From assembly GCF_009727055.1 (NCBI RefSeq), contig NC_052353.1:45535954-45599953 (forward strand): 64,000 nucleotides of DNA, in the 5' to 3' direction. How positions within the stretch are numbered: the stretch's first letter is position 1; each line of letters starts with the position of its first letter. Positions 13,001 to 23,747 of the stretch are shown in pieces. Under the pieces are notes generated by a model. That model made no database searches. It was given only the letters and a program-made list of their open reading frames with translations, and was not told where the DNA came from. A program made the translations under genes and the position numbers. The stretch comes from Benincasa hispida (Eukaryota; Streptophyta; Magnoliopsida; Cucurbitales; Cucurbitaceae).

Positions 13001-16000
13001 AAAAAAGGTGATGATAGAGGATTGCAGTCTAACCTTGATGACTATGCAGCCATTGATACTCACAACATTAATTTAATTTACTTAAAGCGTAATTTGGTGG
13101 AATATCTGATCGAAGATGAGGAGAGTTTTCTTGTAAAGGTTGTTGGTTCTTTTGTGAGGATAAGAATATCAGGCAGTGCACAAAAACAAGATTTATATCG
13201 GCTGGTTCAAGTTGTAGGTAAGAGTCATGCCTTTACCATTGGAAGAAATGTTAATCTTTAACAATTTTCTTTGTATAAGAATGTAATAACTATAGAAGTG
13301 ATGTTTAAGCTGTTGACCTGTTATCAGGTACAAGCAAAGCATCCGAGCCTTATAAAGTTGGTAAAAAGATGACTGATATCTTGCTAGAGATCTTGAATTT
13401 GAACAAGACAGAAGTGATTTCGATTGATGTTATCTCAAATCAAGAGTTCACGGAGGTAGTTTTAATACAAATTTAGTGCTTGAATATCACCTTAGAACTG
13501 GATTAGCAAAGAAATTGTAATTTTGAAATACTTGGCCTTGGCACGTTTTGTTTTCTTTATTTTTATTTTTTTAAAATTCCTTTTTTTTTTTTGGGGGGGG
13601 GGGGAGGGGGGGGTTTCTCAGGAGGAGTGCAAGCGACTCAGACAGAGCATTAAGTGTGGAATCCTTAACCGTCTGACAGTGGTAATTTTACCTTTCTTAT
13701 TTATCTTCTATTTAATTACTTATTCAAGCTTCTCATAAAAAAAATTAAGCTATGTTAAATAATCAATCATCCCATGTAGGGTGACCTCCAGGAGAGAGCA
13801 ATGTCGCTTCAAGATGCCAGAGTTAAGGATGTAAGTATTTGATTGTTTGCAGTTCTGCACTTTCTTGACGTGAGAGTGCATGGGTCTATTTATATCTGCT
13901 TCTGGAAAGTATTTGATACTTTTGAGTCTGGAATTGTTTGTCATGTATGCATGTTTTGAAGGGAAATATTTTTGAAGGGTACCTTTGTCCTTTAATGGTT
14001 AACCAATTTATTTAGGAAATATGTGTGTCTGCGAGCTATGATCCAGATGACCAGTAAAATTGTTTGTCATTGTAATGTACCATCATCATTTACCTGCTCG
14101 TTTGTATATCTTGTCTGGTCCTTCTATTGTCTTATTATTAGAGAACACATAACATTCGTCTAACCTTATACCATCGGGAGTTAATACTTGTATGGAGATG
14201 GTCCTCCTAAGTCTCTGCTACTTTTTGTCAAACAATTTATGGCTTCATTTGGATGGGGCTCTTTATTTTCTTCTTTTTCCCTCTCGTTCTGTATAAGAAC
14301 TTATGCAACCAATATTTTAAGTAGGAATAGATTTACATTGACTGTCCATGTCATAAATGATTTTAAAAAGTGTATTTTAGTGTGAAAAACGGATCCAAAA
14401 AAATTAGGAAGATTTATGGGGACACTGATGTGATTTTTTGTTTACACTATGTTGTAAAATAAATCAGTGCCAACTATGGTTAGAGCATCTCCCCAAAAAT
14501 CTTCAGTGCAGAAGAATATTAGCTTCTTTTTCTTGGCAACTTTTTCTTGCTATACGGTTATTTTTATTTTTTATTTATTTTTTCCTTTTCGGGAGATATG
14601 AGTCCAACTCATTTTGCTGGTCAAGTTGGTTGCATATAAGTAGTTAATATGATTAAGCCAAACTATGTATTGATTTGTATTTTAGATACCAATCGTTTGC
14701 CTTCTAGTTGGTTATTTTGTTGTATGTCTATCGACAGTGGATGGAAACCGAGATAGTTCGACTGAGTCATCTTCGTGATCGAGCAAGTGAAAAAGGCCGC
14801 CGAAAAGAATATCCTTTTTTCATTATTTTGTTGAATTATTGCTGAATTTTATTTTTAACAAGGATATGATCTTTAGTAGAATCACTTTCGGCTTAGTACT
14901 TTGAAATAGGTTATGATGGGAAGTCAACAGTGTCCTCTCTTTTTCCTGTCCTAAAATAATCTTGATTTTTTTTTTCCCCTTCCACACCTTCTATGAATCC
15001 AGACCAGATAACTTAGTCCCGTGCTTTTCCAAGGGACTACAGAATGTCAGCTGGAACTGGAAGATGAAATCTATTCCTCTGAGTGTGCAACTAGAATAAA
15101 GAAGACAAGATTGTAAAATATTCCGCTATTTTATTTCGTTTGTTCATTGTTGAGAATGGGATGGATAAATCTATGGTTATTTTCCTTGACTTCTCTCAAC
15201 GCTCAGAGAATGTGTTGAGAAACTACAGCTTTTGAAGACCCCTGAGGAGCGGCAACGCAGAATTGAGGAAATACCAGAGATACATACTGACCCAAATATG
15301 GATCCAAGTCATGAATCTGAAGATGAAGATGAAGCAGATGATAAGAAACGAGGTGTGTGTGTGTGTGTTTTTCCCTCCAACTCACATTTCATTTTCATCA
15401 GCCAGCCAATATAACATAATCTGTTGCATGCAGAAACCTACACCTTGTCAAGAAGCACAAGCTTTGGCAGGAGGATGAGGGAGCCAGTTTCTCCTGGAAA
15501 AGGAGGTTCAAATTTGAATGATCCCTGGAGCGGTACTAGAAACTTTTCTAATATGAATCGGGACATGAATAGGAACTTGTCTGGCAAAGGCTTCTCTAAC
15601 CAAGGAGACGATGCCATTGGTTCTGGTGAAATAATAAACGAACATTCATGGGCTCAAGGAAGAGAGAGAGATGTTAAAAAAACAAACAAGTGGGACAAAC
15701 AAGTCTCTCCTAGTTCAGAAATCACTGCTAGGAATGCCTTGTCTGGGGCCACATCTGAGAGTTCTGCTGCTGCTCACTCGGTAAATCCAGCAGTATCTCC
15801 ATCTGTGGGGACTACACAAAATGCTGCTACAGTTAATGAATCGGAGAAGATATGGCGTTATCAGGATCCTTCTGGGAAAGTGCAGGGACCATTTTCAATG
15901 GTGCAACTGCGCAAGTGGAGTAACACAGGTTATTTTCCTGCAGACTTGAGAGTATGGAGAATCTCAGACCAGCAAGAGGACTCCCTACTTTTGACCGATG

Positions 16001-17559
16001 TCTTAGCGGGAAAGATCCCGAAGGACGCTCCATCGACAAGTAACAGTTTCCAAGCACACCCGAGTTCTTCATTTGTTGGGAAGCCTCAGGTAGCCACCTT
16101 GCAGTCAGGTATGGATGGTCAGAATGCTGGTACTTCAAATTCACATAGTAATCAAACTTCTTATGACCAATCTTCTGGAGGAAGATGGAAATCTCAAAAT
16201 GAAGTTAGCCCTACTGGTAGACCTGCCTCGGCTTCGATAGAAGTCCCCAGGTATTCAGGAGACAGATGGTCTTCTGACCATGGTAATAAGAACTTCACAA
16301 GTCTTCCTTCTCCTACTCCCAGCTCAGGCGGAACAAAGGAGCAGCCATTTCAAGTGGCTGCGCCATTCAAGGAGGCGAAGTCACTCTCAGGAGGTGGTGG
16401 TGGTGGTTTGCACGGTTCTTCACTTATGCAAGGGTCTGAAAATGACTCATTGCGCATACATTCAGGCAGGAATTCGTCAGAAAAGGGCATGGGTTTAGGT
16501 CTTATAAATGCATTCCAAAATCATCATTCTCAGCCAGTAAGGCTATCGCCTACCATCGATGATGCTTCGGTTAATCCAGCTGCTGCAGATATTAAGAGCA
16601 TTAGTGCAAATCTTCATAGTTTAGTACAATCCATCAACAGTCGTAATCCTCCTATTGAAGCTCAAGGACAGGGGTCTGGCTCCGTCCTGAAACGGGAAAC
16701 AAATGCTTCAGAGTCGTGGCAAAATGCACAATCTCTTAAAGTTGAATCGAACATTTCTTCTAGCATGCCACCAGCACAAACTCTTCACAGTCGTTGGGGG
16801 GAGATGTCGCCTGCACAAAATGCTGCTACGTCATTCAGTGCAGGAAGTTCAACATCAAGTTTTTCCTCTCCCGGTTTGTCTAATTTTCCGTCCTCTGACC
16901 CTTGGCGATCTACGCCTCCTATTCCCAGTAACCCACAACACATTCAGTCTTCAACTTCGCCCAATCTTCCTTGGGGAATGGGTGCTCCAGAAGGTCAAAG
17001 TACCGTTCCACGACCGGGTTCGGAGACTCAGAACCAAGCCTGGGGTCCAATGCCATCAGGAAATCCAAACATGGGTTGGGGTCCAACAGCACCACCTCCA
17101 AATGCTACTGGTATGATGTGGGGAACTGCTGCTCAAAGTTCTGGCCCTGCAGGTACAAACCCAGGTTGGATTCCACCAGGTCAAGGGCCACCAACTGGAA
17201 ACAACATTCAAGGATGGCCAGCGCACCCTCCGGTAAACGCAACTCCGGGATGGGTTGCCCCCAACGTTGGACCATTGCCACCTATGAATATGAATCCCAG
17301 TTGGCCCGTCCCATCCCCGAATCAGAACATGTGGGGTAATGAGCATAGTAAAAATGGGGATAGATACTCGAACCAAAAGGACAGTGGCTCTCATGGCGGA
17401 GATCCCGGGAATGGAGGTAAATCTTGGGGGATGCAACCATCTTTTGGTGGTGGTGGTGGAAGTTCTAGGTCTCCTTACAATAGAGTGCAAAGACTGTGCA
17501 AATACCATGAAAGTGGACATTGCAAGAAAGGAGGAACTTGTGATTACAGGCACAAGTAG
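3967..17559 (+). CDS. NERD: NERD-like PHD/SWIB/Plus3/GYF/GW/CCCH chromatin protein (complete, 10 exons, 1791 aa)
   Basis: Exons are 3967-5567, 5646-5725, 7933-8120, 12299-13217, 13328-13455, 13622-13681, 13780-13830, 14738-14808, 15201-15352 and 15434-17559. They join without a stop into 5376 nt. Domain order: acidic N-terminus (about 1-485); basic KRKRGK nuclear-localisation-like patch (about 495); PHD-type Cys/His cluster from about 517 (CFICFDGGDLVLC) to 615; SWIB/MDM2-like (about 738-819); Plus3 (about 874-1005); GYF (about 1224-1276, WRYQDPSGKVQGPF); about ten WG/GW dipeptides (1538-1749); C-terminal CCCH finger (C1772, C1780, C1786, H1790). This architecture defines the plant CCCH19/44 family. 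Arabidopsis NERD binds histone H3 and AGO2 and acts in siRNA-directed DNA methylation. Orthology (versus the paralogue CCCH44) and function are inferred. All introns are GT-AG except intron 8 (AT-AC). Intron lengths run from about 78 bp to 4.2 kb. Confidence 0.93.
6259..6378. repeat. Tandem duplication, about 62-bp unit x2
   Basis: The run ttttggaatca-gaattatagtgactcggttttcatc followed by actcgtaggtgttggt occurs twice in direct succession, with only a few differences. It lies inside intron 2 of the NERD-like gene and does not affect coding sequence. Confidence 0.8.
6998..7039. repeat. (TTC)n microsatellite ending in an N
   Basis: About 13-14 TTC units end at ttctttN at 7039 and are followed by an ATT-rich run. 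The unresolved base at the end of a simple repeat suggests an assembly junction, so repeat length is unreliable. Confidence 0.9.
9119..9188. repeat. TAAA/AT microsatellite
   Basis: Repeated aaat units grade into an alternating TA run. It lies in intron 3 and is a simple-sequence tract without a further feature. Confidence 0.9.
9718..9776. repeat. Perfect 30-bp direct duplication
   Basis: The run aacaattaggtagcattgag followed by gagaaa is present twice in immediate succession. This is a recent small tandem duplication in intron 3, next to the LINE fragment. Confidence 0.85.
9860..10480 (-). pseudogene. Decayed LINE C-terminus (zf-RVT-like region), antisense in intron 3
   Basis: Read on the minus strand in shifting frames, the sequence gives pieces resembling the zf-RVT tail of plant LINE reverse transcriptases: 'SVWKVKILKKVKLFAFQSLHGRVNTK', then a Cys-containing segment with the finger partly lost, then pieces like 'LIEEILMDSLF' and a run resembling 'NNRIFR...'. 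There are many stops and frameshifts and no RT core. The call rests on family patterns I recognise; a translated search would settle it. Confidence 0.5.
10685..10920. repeat. Repeat pair, about 196 bp apart (MITE or short TE fragment)
   Basis: The segment gttgaatgatatgatattaaattt at about 10686 recurs as gttgagtgatatgatattaaattt at about 10884. In both copies it is followed by a similar t-rich stretch ending in ttttggt. The interval contains ggtataagagcaagtgg, faintly PBS- or tRNA-like. It looks like a tandemly arranged short transposon, but I could not define termini or a target duplication. Confidence 0.4.
11793..12030 (+). mobile_element. Probable small solo LTR or TRIM-like fragment
   Basis: The sequence begins near tgtaggatcagag, has direct repeats of aggattaggattag, a TATA-like tctataaac (about 11930), then ttgtcttcttgtatt and an aataaag signal (about 11980), and ends near gcataggctacatca. 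This layout (TATA, then polyadenylation signal, then short tail) is that of a compact LTR. Exact ends and a target duplication were not found. Confidence 0.35.
13593..13613 (+). other. G12-A-G8 tract 8 nt before a 3' splice site
   Basis: Twelve G, one A and eight G follow a run of twelve T and end immediately before tttctcag, the acceptor of exon 6 (exon starts 13622) of the NERD-like gene. The normal pyrimidine tract is reduced to about six bases. The tract could form a G-quadruplex in the pre-mRNA. A homopolymer of this length is also prone to sequencing error. Confidence 0.85.
14809..15200 (+). other. U12-type AT-AC intron (intron 8 of the NERD-like gene)
   Basis: The intron starts ATATCCTTTTTT, matching the U12 5' splice-site consensus ATATCCTT. 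It ends CTCTCAAC, that is AC rather than AG. TTCCTTGAC at 15182-15190 is an exact match to the U12 branch-point consensus TTCCTTRAC, with its branch A 11 nt before the 3' end. Splicing here joins ..KGRRKE to LRECVEKLQ in frame. No GT-AG alternative gives the family-conserved protein. All three U12 signals are present. Confidence 0.93.
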
Positions 17560-18720
17560 AAATTAGTTAATTTGGACAGTCATTAGAGATCAATTAATTT
17601 TGTATAGTCTTGTTACCATCGAGAGTTTTTCCTTGTATAACCTCCTGTTAAATGTTATACATGTGATAACTTTTGCAGTTCTTTATTATGGAAGGGTCTT
17701 GAAAAGCAAATAATTTTATTTAATCATTATCACTTCACCTATTTGGGTTTTGATCTTAGCTAGGAGATGCTTCAGAGGCAAAGTTTATATAATTCATGCA
17801 AAGTGAAGATTAAAAAAGACAATTATTTTAAATGGTAAAAATGGTTGAAAATATTTTCAAGTATAGTAAAATATTATTATATTTTCAAATATAGTAAAAT
17901 GTCACTCTATCAATGAACAGATATAGATGTTTATCGTGGTCTATCACTGATAGATAGTGATATTTTACTATATTTATAAATAAGTGTTCATTTTTTTATT
18001 TGAAATCAATTCAATATATGTATGTATATATATTTTCGAATTAATTTTGAGTCTTTGATCATATAAGTTTTTTCATTCCATATTATATATAAATCTGTTA
18101 TAGTAATGAATACTAAAATTTAATATCAACATGGTATCTCTAAATTTTCTTTCTATTTCATTTTGAAATTTATAATTCTTCTATATTACCCTAGTATTGA
18201 TAAAAAAAAATGTCATTTTTCATTAATTGCAGATTTTATTCTCCATTTTTTCCCCTTCTGCAGTGAATCATTTCGGTTCTCTAAATTTAAGCTTCTTTTA
18301 TTTGTCATTTATTTTTGGACTATTTTCAAATGTGGAAAGATAGAATCAACTTATTTATGTATATAACAAAATGTTGCTATCTATCGTGATAGACACTAAT
18401 AGACATCTATAGTGATAGACACTAATAGATGTCTACTAGTGTTTATCGATTGAGAATAACATTTTGTTATATCTGAAAATATTTCCAGCAATTTTATCTT
18501 TTAAAACAATTGTCTATTATTTTTTCATTTTTATTCAATTCTAAAACATTATTAAGAAATGGTAACAATAAATGGATTAGTAACGATAACATATCATTTA
18601 AGCGTTTGGATTTATGTTTATTTTCCATCCAAGTTATAATCTTAATTTTTATGAGATCAAATGACACATTTACTTAACCTTATCTACAAAAATAACATGG
18701 CCAAACTATTTACAATTTAT

Positions 18721-18761
<41 letters not shown>

Positions 18762-18850
18762 ATAGTTACAGCCCAACCAAACCCAAAAAATAATGTAAAC
18801 TACCAAAAAAGTCCAGCCCAAACGAAAAAAATGGAAAAGAAAAGACCCAA
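17560..18850. other. 3' flank of the NERD-like gene with GATAGA palindromes and a poly(A) tract
   Basis: The 3' UTR is probably within about 150-200 bp of the stop codon. Palindromic TATCACTGATAGA-like clusters occur at about 17905-17965 and 18375-18455. A run of nearly 40 A occupies about 18723-18760. No ORF of interest was found. Confidence 0.6.
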
Positions 18851-19590
18851 TTAATTGACCCGATTTTTTCATCCAACGAAGCGTTTCATCTCTTCGAATG
18901 CTGTCGTCTCTGTCAGAATCTTTCTTCTTCTTCCATCATGCTACTCCACGTTCTCTTTTTTTCTTCTATTTATGTCATTATCTTCCATCGAAATTGCTTC
19001 ATCTTCGTCCATTTTTTTTTTCTATTTAGGTAATTTTCTTCCATCGACGATGCTTCATCGACACTGTTGCCTTTTTTTTTTTTTTTCTCTATTTACGTCA
19101 TTTTTCATCCGCTGTTCACTTCCATTATAGTCCGTCTTGGTCATCATCATCTTCTTCTTAATCCTTCTTCTCCTGCTTCTTGCTGCATCTTTCTTCTACT
19201 ACTATATCAGTAATTACTCAATACGGTATAACTCTTTTCTTTTCTTCTTATCAATTTATGAGTGATTATAGTTATTAAGCCTAACCTTTATTTCTTGTTT
19301 AGTGGTAATATTTATTAACCCTAAATTTTGTGTACAAATGTTAAGCAACATAAAAAGGAAGACAGTTAAAGGAGAAGAATCATAAAAAAAATAAAAGAAA
19401 ATAAAAACTAAAATTGAAGGTATAAACAACCTATAATAGACATTGATCGTGGTATATCAATGTCTATCAATGATATGAATATTTTCTCATATGTTTGATG
19501 GCTATTATAAACAAACTACTATCACTGTCTATCACATTTCATGGTTTGCAATAAATAGTGATAGAATTTGGACTTCCATCACTATCTATC
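18851..19590 (+). other. CT-rich stretch, possibly the 5' leader of the decayed MULE-associated gene
   Basis: Bases 18860-19200 are strongly pyrimidine-rich with repeated ttcttc, ttccatcga and catcgacgatgcttcatcg. Plant 5' UTRs and TE leaders often look like this. Bases 19440-19590 return to GATAGA palindromes and meet the outer solo LTR. The small ORFs here are low-complexity Phe/Ser/Leu translations, which I do not consider genes. Confidence 0.35.
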
Positions 19591-22500
19591 TGTTGGAAAT
19601 GTCCTAAAACTCGTAGTTTGTAAATATTGTTAACATGTTCTATTTATCAATAAAAGTATTATTTATTGAGTATTTTATTCAATAAATTGTTATTGATATT
19701 GCATTCTGTTATAAAAATTCAATAAACAAATCCATGGCTATAATATGAATATTTTAACTTTATATGGCGACATAAAAGAGGGTCAAGTTTTAGTATATAG
19801 CCAAAATGGTCTATAAGTATATGGAAGAGATTGGGTACCTCATCCTGGTGACACTATTGGATGCGGCCCATTTTGTATACCAATACAAATGATGTGATCC
19901 CAAAATCATTCATGTGGAGACATGTGAGTGGAGGCATCCTCTTCCATGTGTTTGCATAAGACCGAACCTCGATAGTCACTTTTCTTTATAATGATTGTTT
20001 ACTGTTAAAACTTACTATTTTAAAATTCAATGACCTAGGGTAACTCAATCTTAATCCTGAGCTAACTATGAACTCCTGTTTATTCGGGATTATCCTTTGA
20101 TTTGCATAGGTGAGGGTAGTCCAACAACAATGCTTAATAAACCTTCTATTTTGGGATAAGACTGGATAAATAGCTAGACACATAGTTCTGCAAAATGTAA
20201 TTCACCCTTACCCAATTTAGGGTTAGCAGATAGGTTGTTCTCTTAAGCGATGATTCATGATCTTGAACAATGGAGTCCCGCCCTCTCACGGTTGAGAGGG
20301 TCATGGTTTATAAGTTAGACTATAAACCAATTGTTCAATAGAGGATTAGTGGAAGCTTAGGGAGCAAGACGTATTTACAGGGTAAAACGGTAATTTTGAC
20401 CTAGCTATAAATACGAACTATCTGTGAAGGATCGACTTACTGATTATGGTTAAAATGGACAAAAATATAAGAGTGTAACTATTGAGCTATAGTGGTATGT
20501 TAGTTAAAATTTGATTATTTCGATCTAAAGAGTGTAGCCAATTAATCTCAAATTGTTGGAGCTCATGATCTGTAGGTCTATAAGGTCTCTCTACTAGCAC
20601 GTAAAATATATCTTGGATTAGTGAATTAAATGGATTTGAAATATTGAGATTCAATATTAGGGTTTTTGGATTTGAAGTGTTCAAATTCAATTAGGGTTTT
20701 CATTAATTGTATTTGATACAATTAAAACCTTTAATTTTGTTGAAATTAAATGAAACTGGAGAGTTAAAAAATATTTAAATAATGATTTAAATATTTGATG
20801 AGGTAAAAATAATATTTAATATTTGATATTAAATTAAATTAATTATCCAATTTTATTCAATTTTGAAATTTGTTCAAAATTGACAATTTGATTAATTTAT
20901 TTTTGGATTTTTTGAAATTCAAAATTATAAAACTTAAATTAAAAACTGAATTTTTGAAAATCAGTTTTAGTTAAAGTTTTAAATTAATCAAATTAATATT
21001 AATTAAAATTATTTTAAAAATAGAAAATTGGAAAATCCAAACACAAAATCGACCTCATGCCACTTCAATTTCAATCGAAATTGAAGTGGCATAAGCTAGT
21101 TTTAGTCAGATATGCATGGTTTTAATGTATATATTGAAGTATTGACTTCAAATTTCTAGCCATGCAAGTGTTGGGTTTTATGTCTTAAAACTTGTGGTTT
21201 GTAAACAATAAACTTATTTTGAAAAATTCAATAAAGTTGTTATCGAAGTTTGATTCAATAAAGTTGTATTGAATATATGAATTGCTTATTTTGTTTTAGA
21301 AATAAATCCAATAAACTAAAAGATCCATGACTGTTACATGAGTACTTGAACTTTATGTGGAGACATAAAAGTGGATTAAGTAAATAATCAAAATGATCTA
21401 TAGTATATGAATAAGGTTGGGTGTCTTATTCTGGTAACACTATCAGATGTGACCCACTCTATAGTTGTTACAAGAAGTTGTAAAGTGTTACAGACGAAGT
21501 GATCCTGATTCGTATATGTAGTGACATGAGGAGTAGGGGCGTCATGTGCAATGAGTTTGCAAAAGATTGGACCAAGAAATAAGTCATTCTTACTTTATAA
21601 CGTTGTTTACTGTTTAAGACTGACTATTTCACAACAATGACCTAGGTAACTTAACCAATCCTGAGCTAACTATGAACTCCTGTTTATTCGGGATTATTCT
21701 TAGATTTGCATAGGTGAGGGTTGGCTCAATAGTGCTGGCTCAATAAGCCTCCCATTTCAGGGCTAAGATCAGGTAGATAGCTGGCGACATAGGGTGCAAG
21801 ATGGAATTCACTTGTACCCGTTTTCAAGGATAGTAGAGAGGTTGTTCCAAGTGTTAGACTCCGAGTCTTGAACAAGGGGCCCCACCTTCTCATTGGCCGA
21901 CTCGATTTGATGATCGGATCACAAACCAATTGTTCATTAGAAGATTAGTGGGATATAAGGAACAAGAGGAATCTCGGGGGTAAAACAGCTTTTGACCCAT
22001 CCATTATTACGAACAACCTGTGAAGGGTTAACTTACTAATTATGGTTATATCGAGTGGACACAATATATCTATAATGAAGGAGTGCAACTATTGGGCTTT
22101 AGTGGAGTGACCCGGTAGTTAATGAATAGGGGTTAATTGGTTTAAAGAGTTCAACCAATTAATCTTAGATCGTTAGAGCCCATGATCCATTAGGTCCCCT
22201 CTAGCTCACAAACAGATAAGCCTTAGAATAACATGGTAAGTTGATTTGAAACGTTCAAATTCGAATTAAGGGAATTAGTAATTATATGTGATATAATTAC
22301 ACTTTTAATTTTGGAATTAAACATAATTGGAGAATCGATTAATATTCAAATATGATTTACATATTAATTTTACGAATAGGGATTGTTGATAGTGGAGTTG
22401 GTGATTAATTAATATAATATTGGATATTAAATTAATTGAAATTAATTAAATTGTTTAATTAATTATTAATTATTAATTTTATTAGAAAACTATTTTTTTG

Positions 22501-23439
22501 TAAAATTAATAAATTTTTAGTTTTAATTATAAAATTAAAAAAAAAGCTAAAAATGACATTTGATTTTGAAAATAGATTCAAAATTAATAGAAAAACGAAA
22601 AATGGAAAAATGGAAAAATGGAAAAACCCACAAAAAGTGAGATTTTTCCACTTTCTAACCAAGCACCTTATTCATTTCTCACTACCAAAAATTGAAGTTG
22701 AAGCTTGCATAATTTGATGTAATTGGATTGCATGATATTCCAAGATATATCACATAAGCTTCAGCTAAAAGAATCCCATGCAATTGACTGGTTTTGCTGA
22801 GACATTCTAGAGGTTGAAGAAGGTCTTCAACCTCGGTAAACTAGTGACCTCCTCTTCTTTTTTATTTCCTAATTCAAGCTTGTTTTGAGTCCCACAACTC
22901 AATCTAAGGCTGCAAGAGAATAGTAGGGAAGACCTTGTGGTGGTTCACAACTAAAGAAAAAGGAGATTGCAGTTTAAGATCAAGATTCAAGAGGTTCTTC
23001 AAAGGTATGCGTTGAAACCCTCTTAATTCTCTGTGAACATGCTTATTTTGATGTCAAAATTAATGAATTAGAATACTTAATGATTCTGTTTTCTTCCCTT
23101 GTATGTATCTGTAAACCAACAACAAGCTGAATTCTTACTGAAACTCTACTGAAAAATTTATCTCTCCAAACACTCTTCCCTCTCTATCAAATTCACTTCA
23201 ATTCAGAGATTGCACCTCTCAATCTGAGATAGAGAATAGTAGAGAAGGTCTTTGTAGTAGTCCTTAGCTGATTTGAAGTTTCAATTTCGTGGAGAGAAGC
23301 TGGTATTGCGGAGATTCATCAAAGGTTGTAGTTCTTGAAACTCCTCTTTGAAATTTTGTTTCAATGCATGTTTTAAGCTCAAGTTAAGTGTATTAGAGTA
23401 CTTATCGATTCTGATTTTTCTGCTGCATGTTAGTTTACT
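19591..23439 (+). mobile_element. Outer copia-type solo LTR, split by a second LTR
   Basis: It begins TGTTGGAAATGTCCTAAAAC with the same internal landmarks as the LTR at 29089-31096: gtttgtaaa, 'gtgacactattggatgcggcccat', 'cctgagctaactatgaactcctgtttattcgggatt' and 'gtgaaggatcgacttactgat'. The 5' part is 19591-21168 and the 3' part 23122-23439. It is flanked by CTATC on both sides (19586-19590 and 23440-23444). The target lies inside a GATAGA repeat, so this 5-bp match is suggestive rather than decisive. Without the inner insertion it is about 1.9 kb. No PBS or internal sequence remains. Confidence 0.75.
21169..23121 (+). mobile_element. Inner copia-type solo LTR nested in the outer LTR
   Basis: It begins TGTTGGGTTTTATGTCTTAA and ends GTAAACCAACA (1953 bp), flanked by GCAAG (21164-21168) and ACAAG (23122-23126), a 5-bp target duplication with one mismatch. 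It shares the same landmarks as the outer LTR (for example gaactcctgtttattcggga) but is clearly diverged from it. The outer LTR resumes immediately downstream, so the order of insertion is clear: outer first, inner second. There is no internal domain, consistent with LTR-LTR recombination. Confidence 0.78.
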
Positions 23440-23747
23440 CTATCACTATCGATGATAGACAATGATAGAAGTCTACAAATGTTCATTAAATGATAATAGT
23501 GAGTGATAGTTAATGATAGAATATAGACATATATCACTTGTTTATTACTGATAGTGGTATGTTTAAATAGGTGGAACAAGAACATGAACATCAAACAATA
23601 ATGCAAGATGAGAATAGGCATTTTAAGATAACAATATGCATCTCATTAGATGTAATACAAATTATAAAAAAACCAATTAGATGATAGGAATTTAAATACT
23701 TGTAGAAATGGTCCTTTGACCACTTTCTAAATATTAAAATTGAGAAA

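Noticed and set aside
13523..13738. ORF with EECKRLRQSIKCGILNRL
   Set aside because: It is exon 6 of the NERD-like gene plus intron read through, not a separate gene.
17056..17553. 165-codon minus-strand ORF
   Set aside because: Antisense of the GW-rich and CCCH part of the NERD-like gene; no domain.
18723..18760. Long poly(A) as the tail of a retrocopy
   Set aside because: No processed coding sequence or target duplication lies upstream; treated as a simple repeat.
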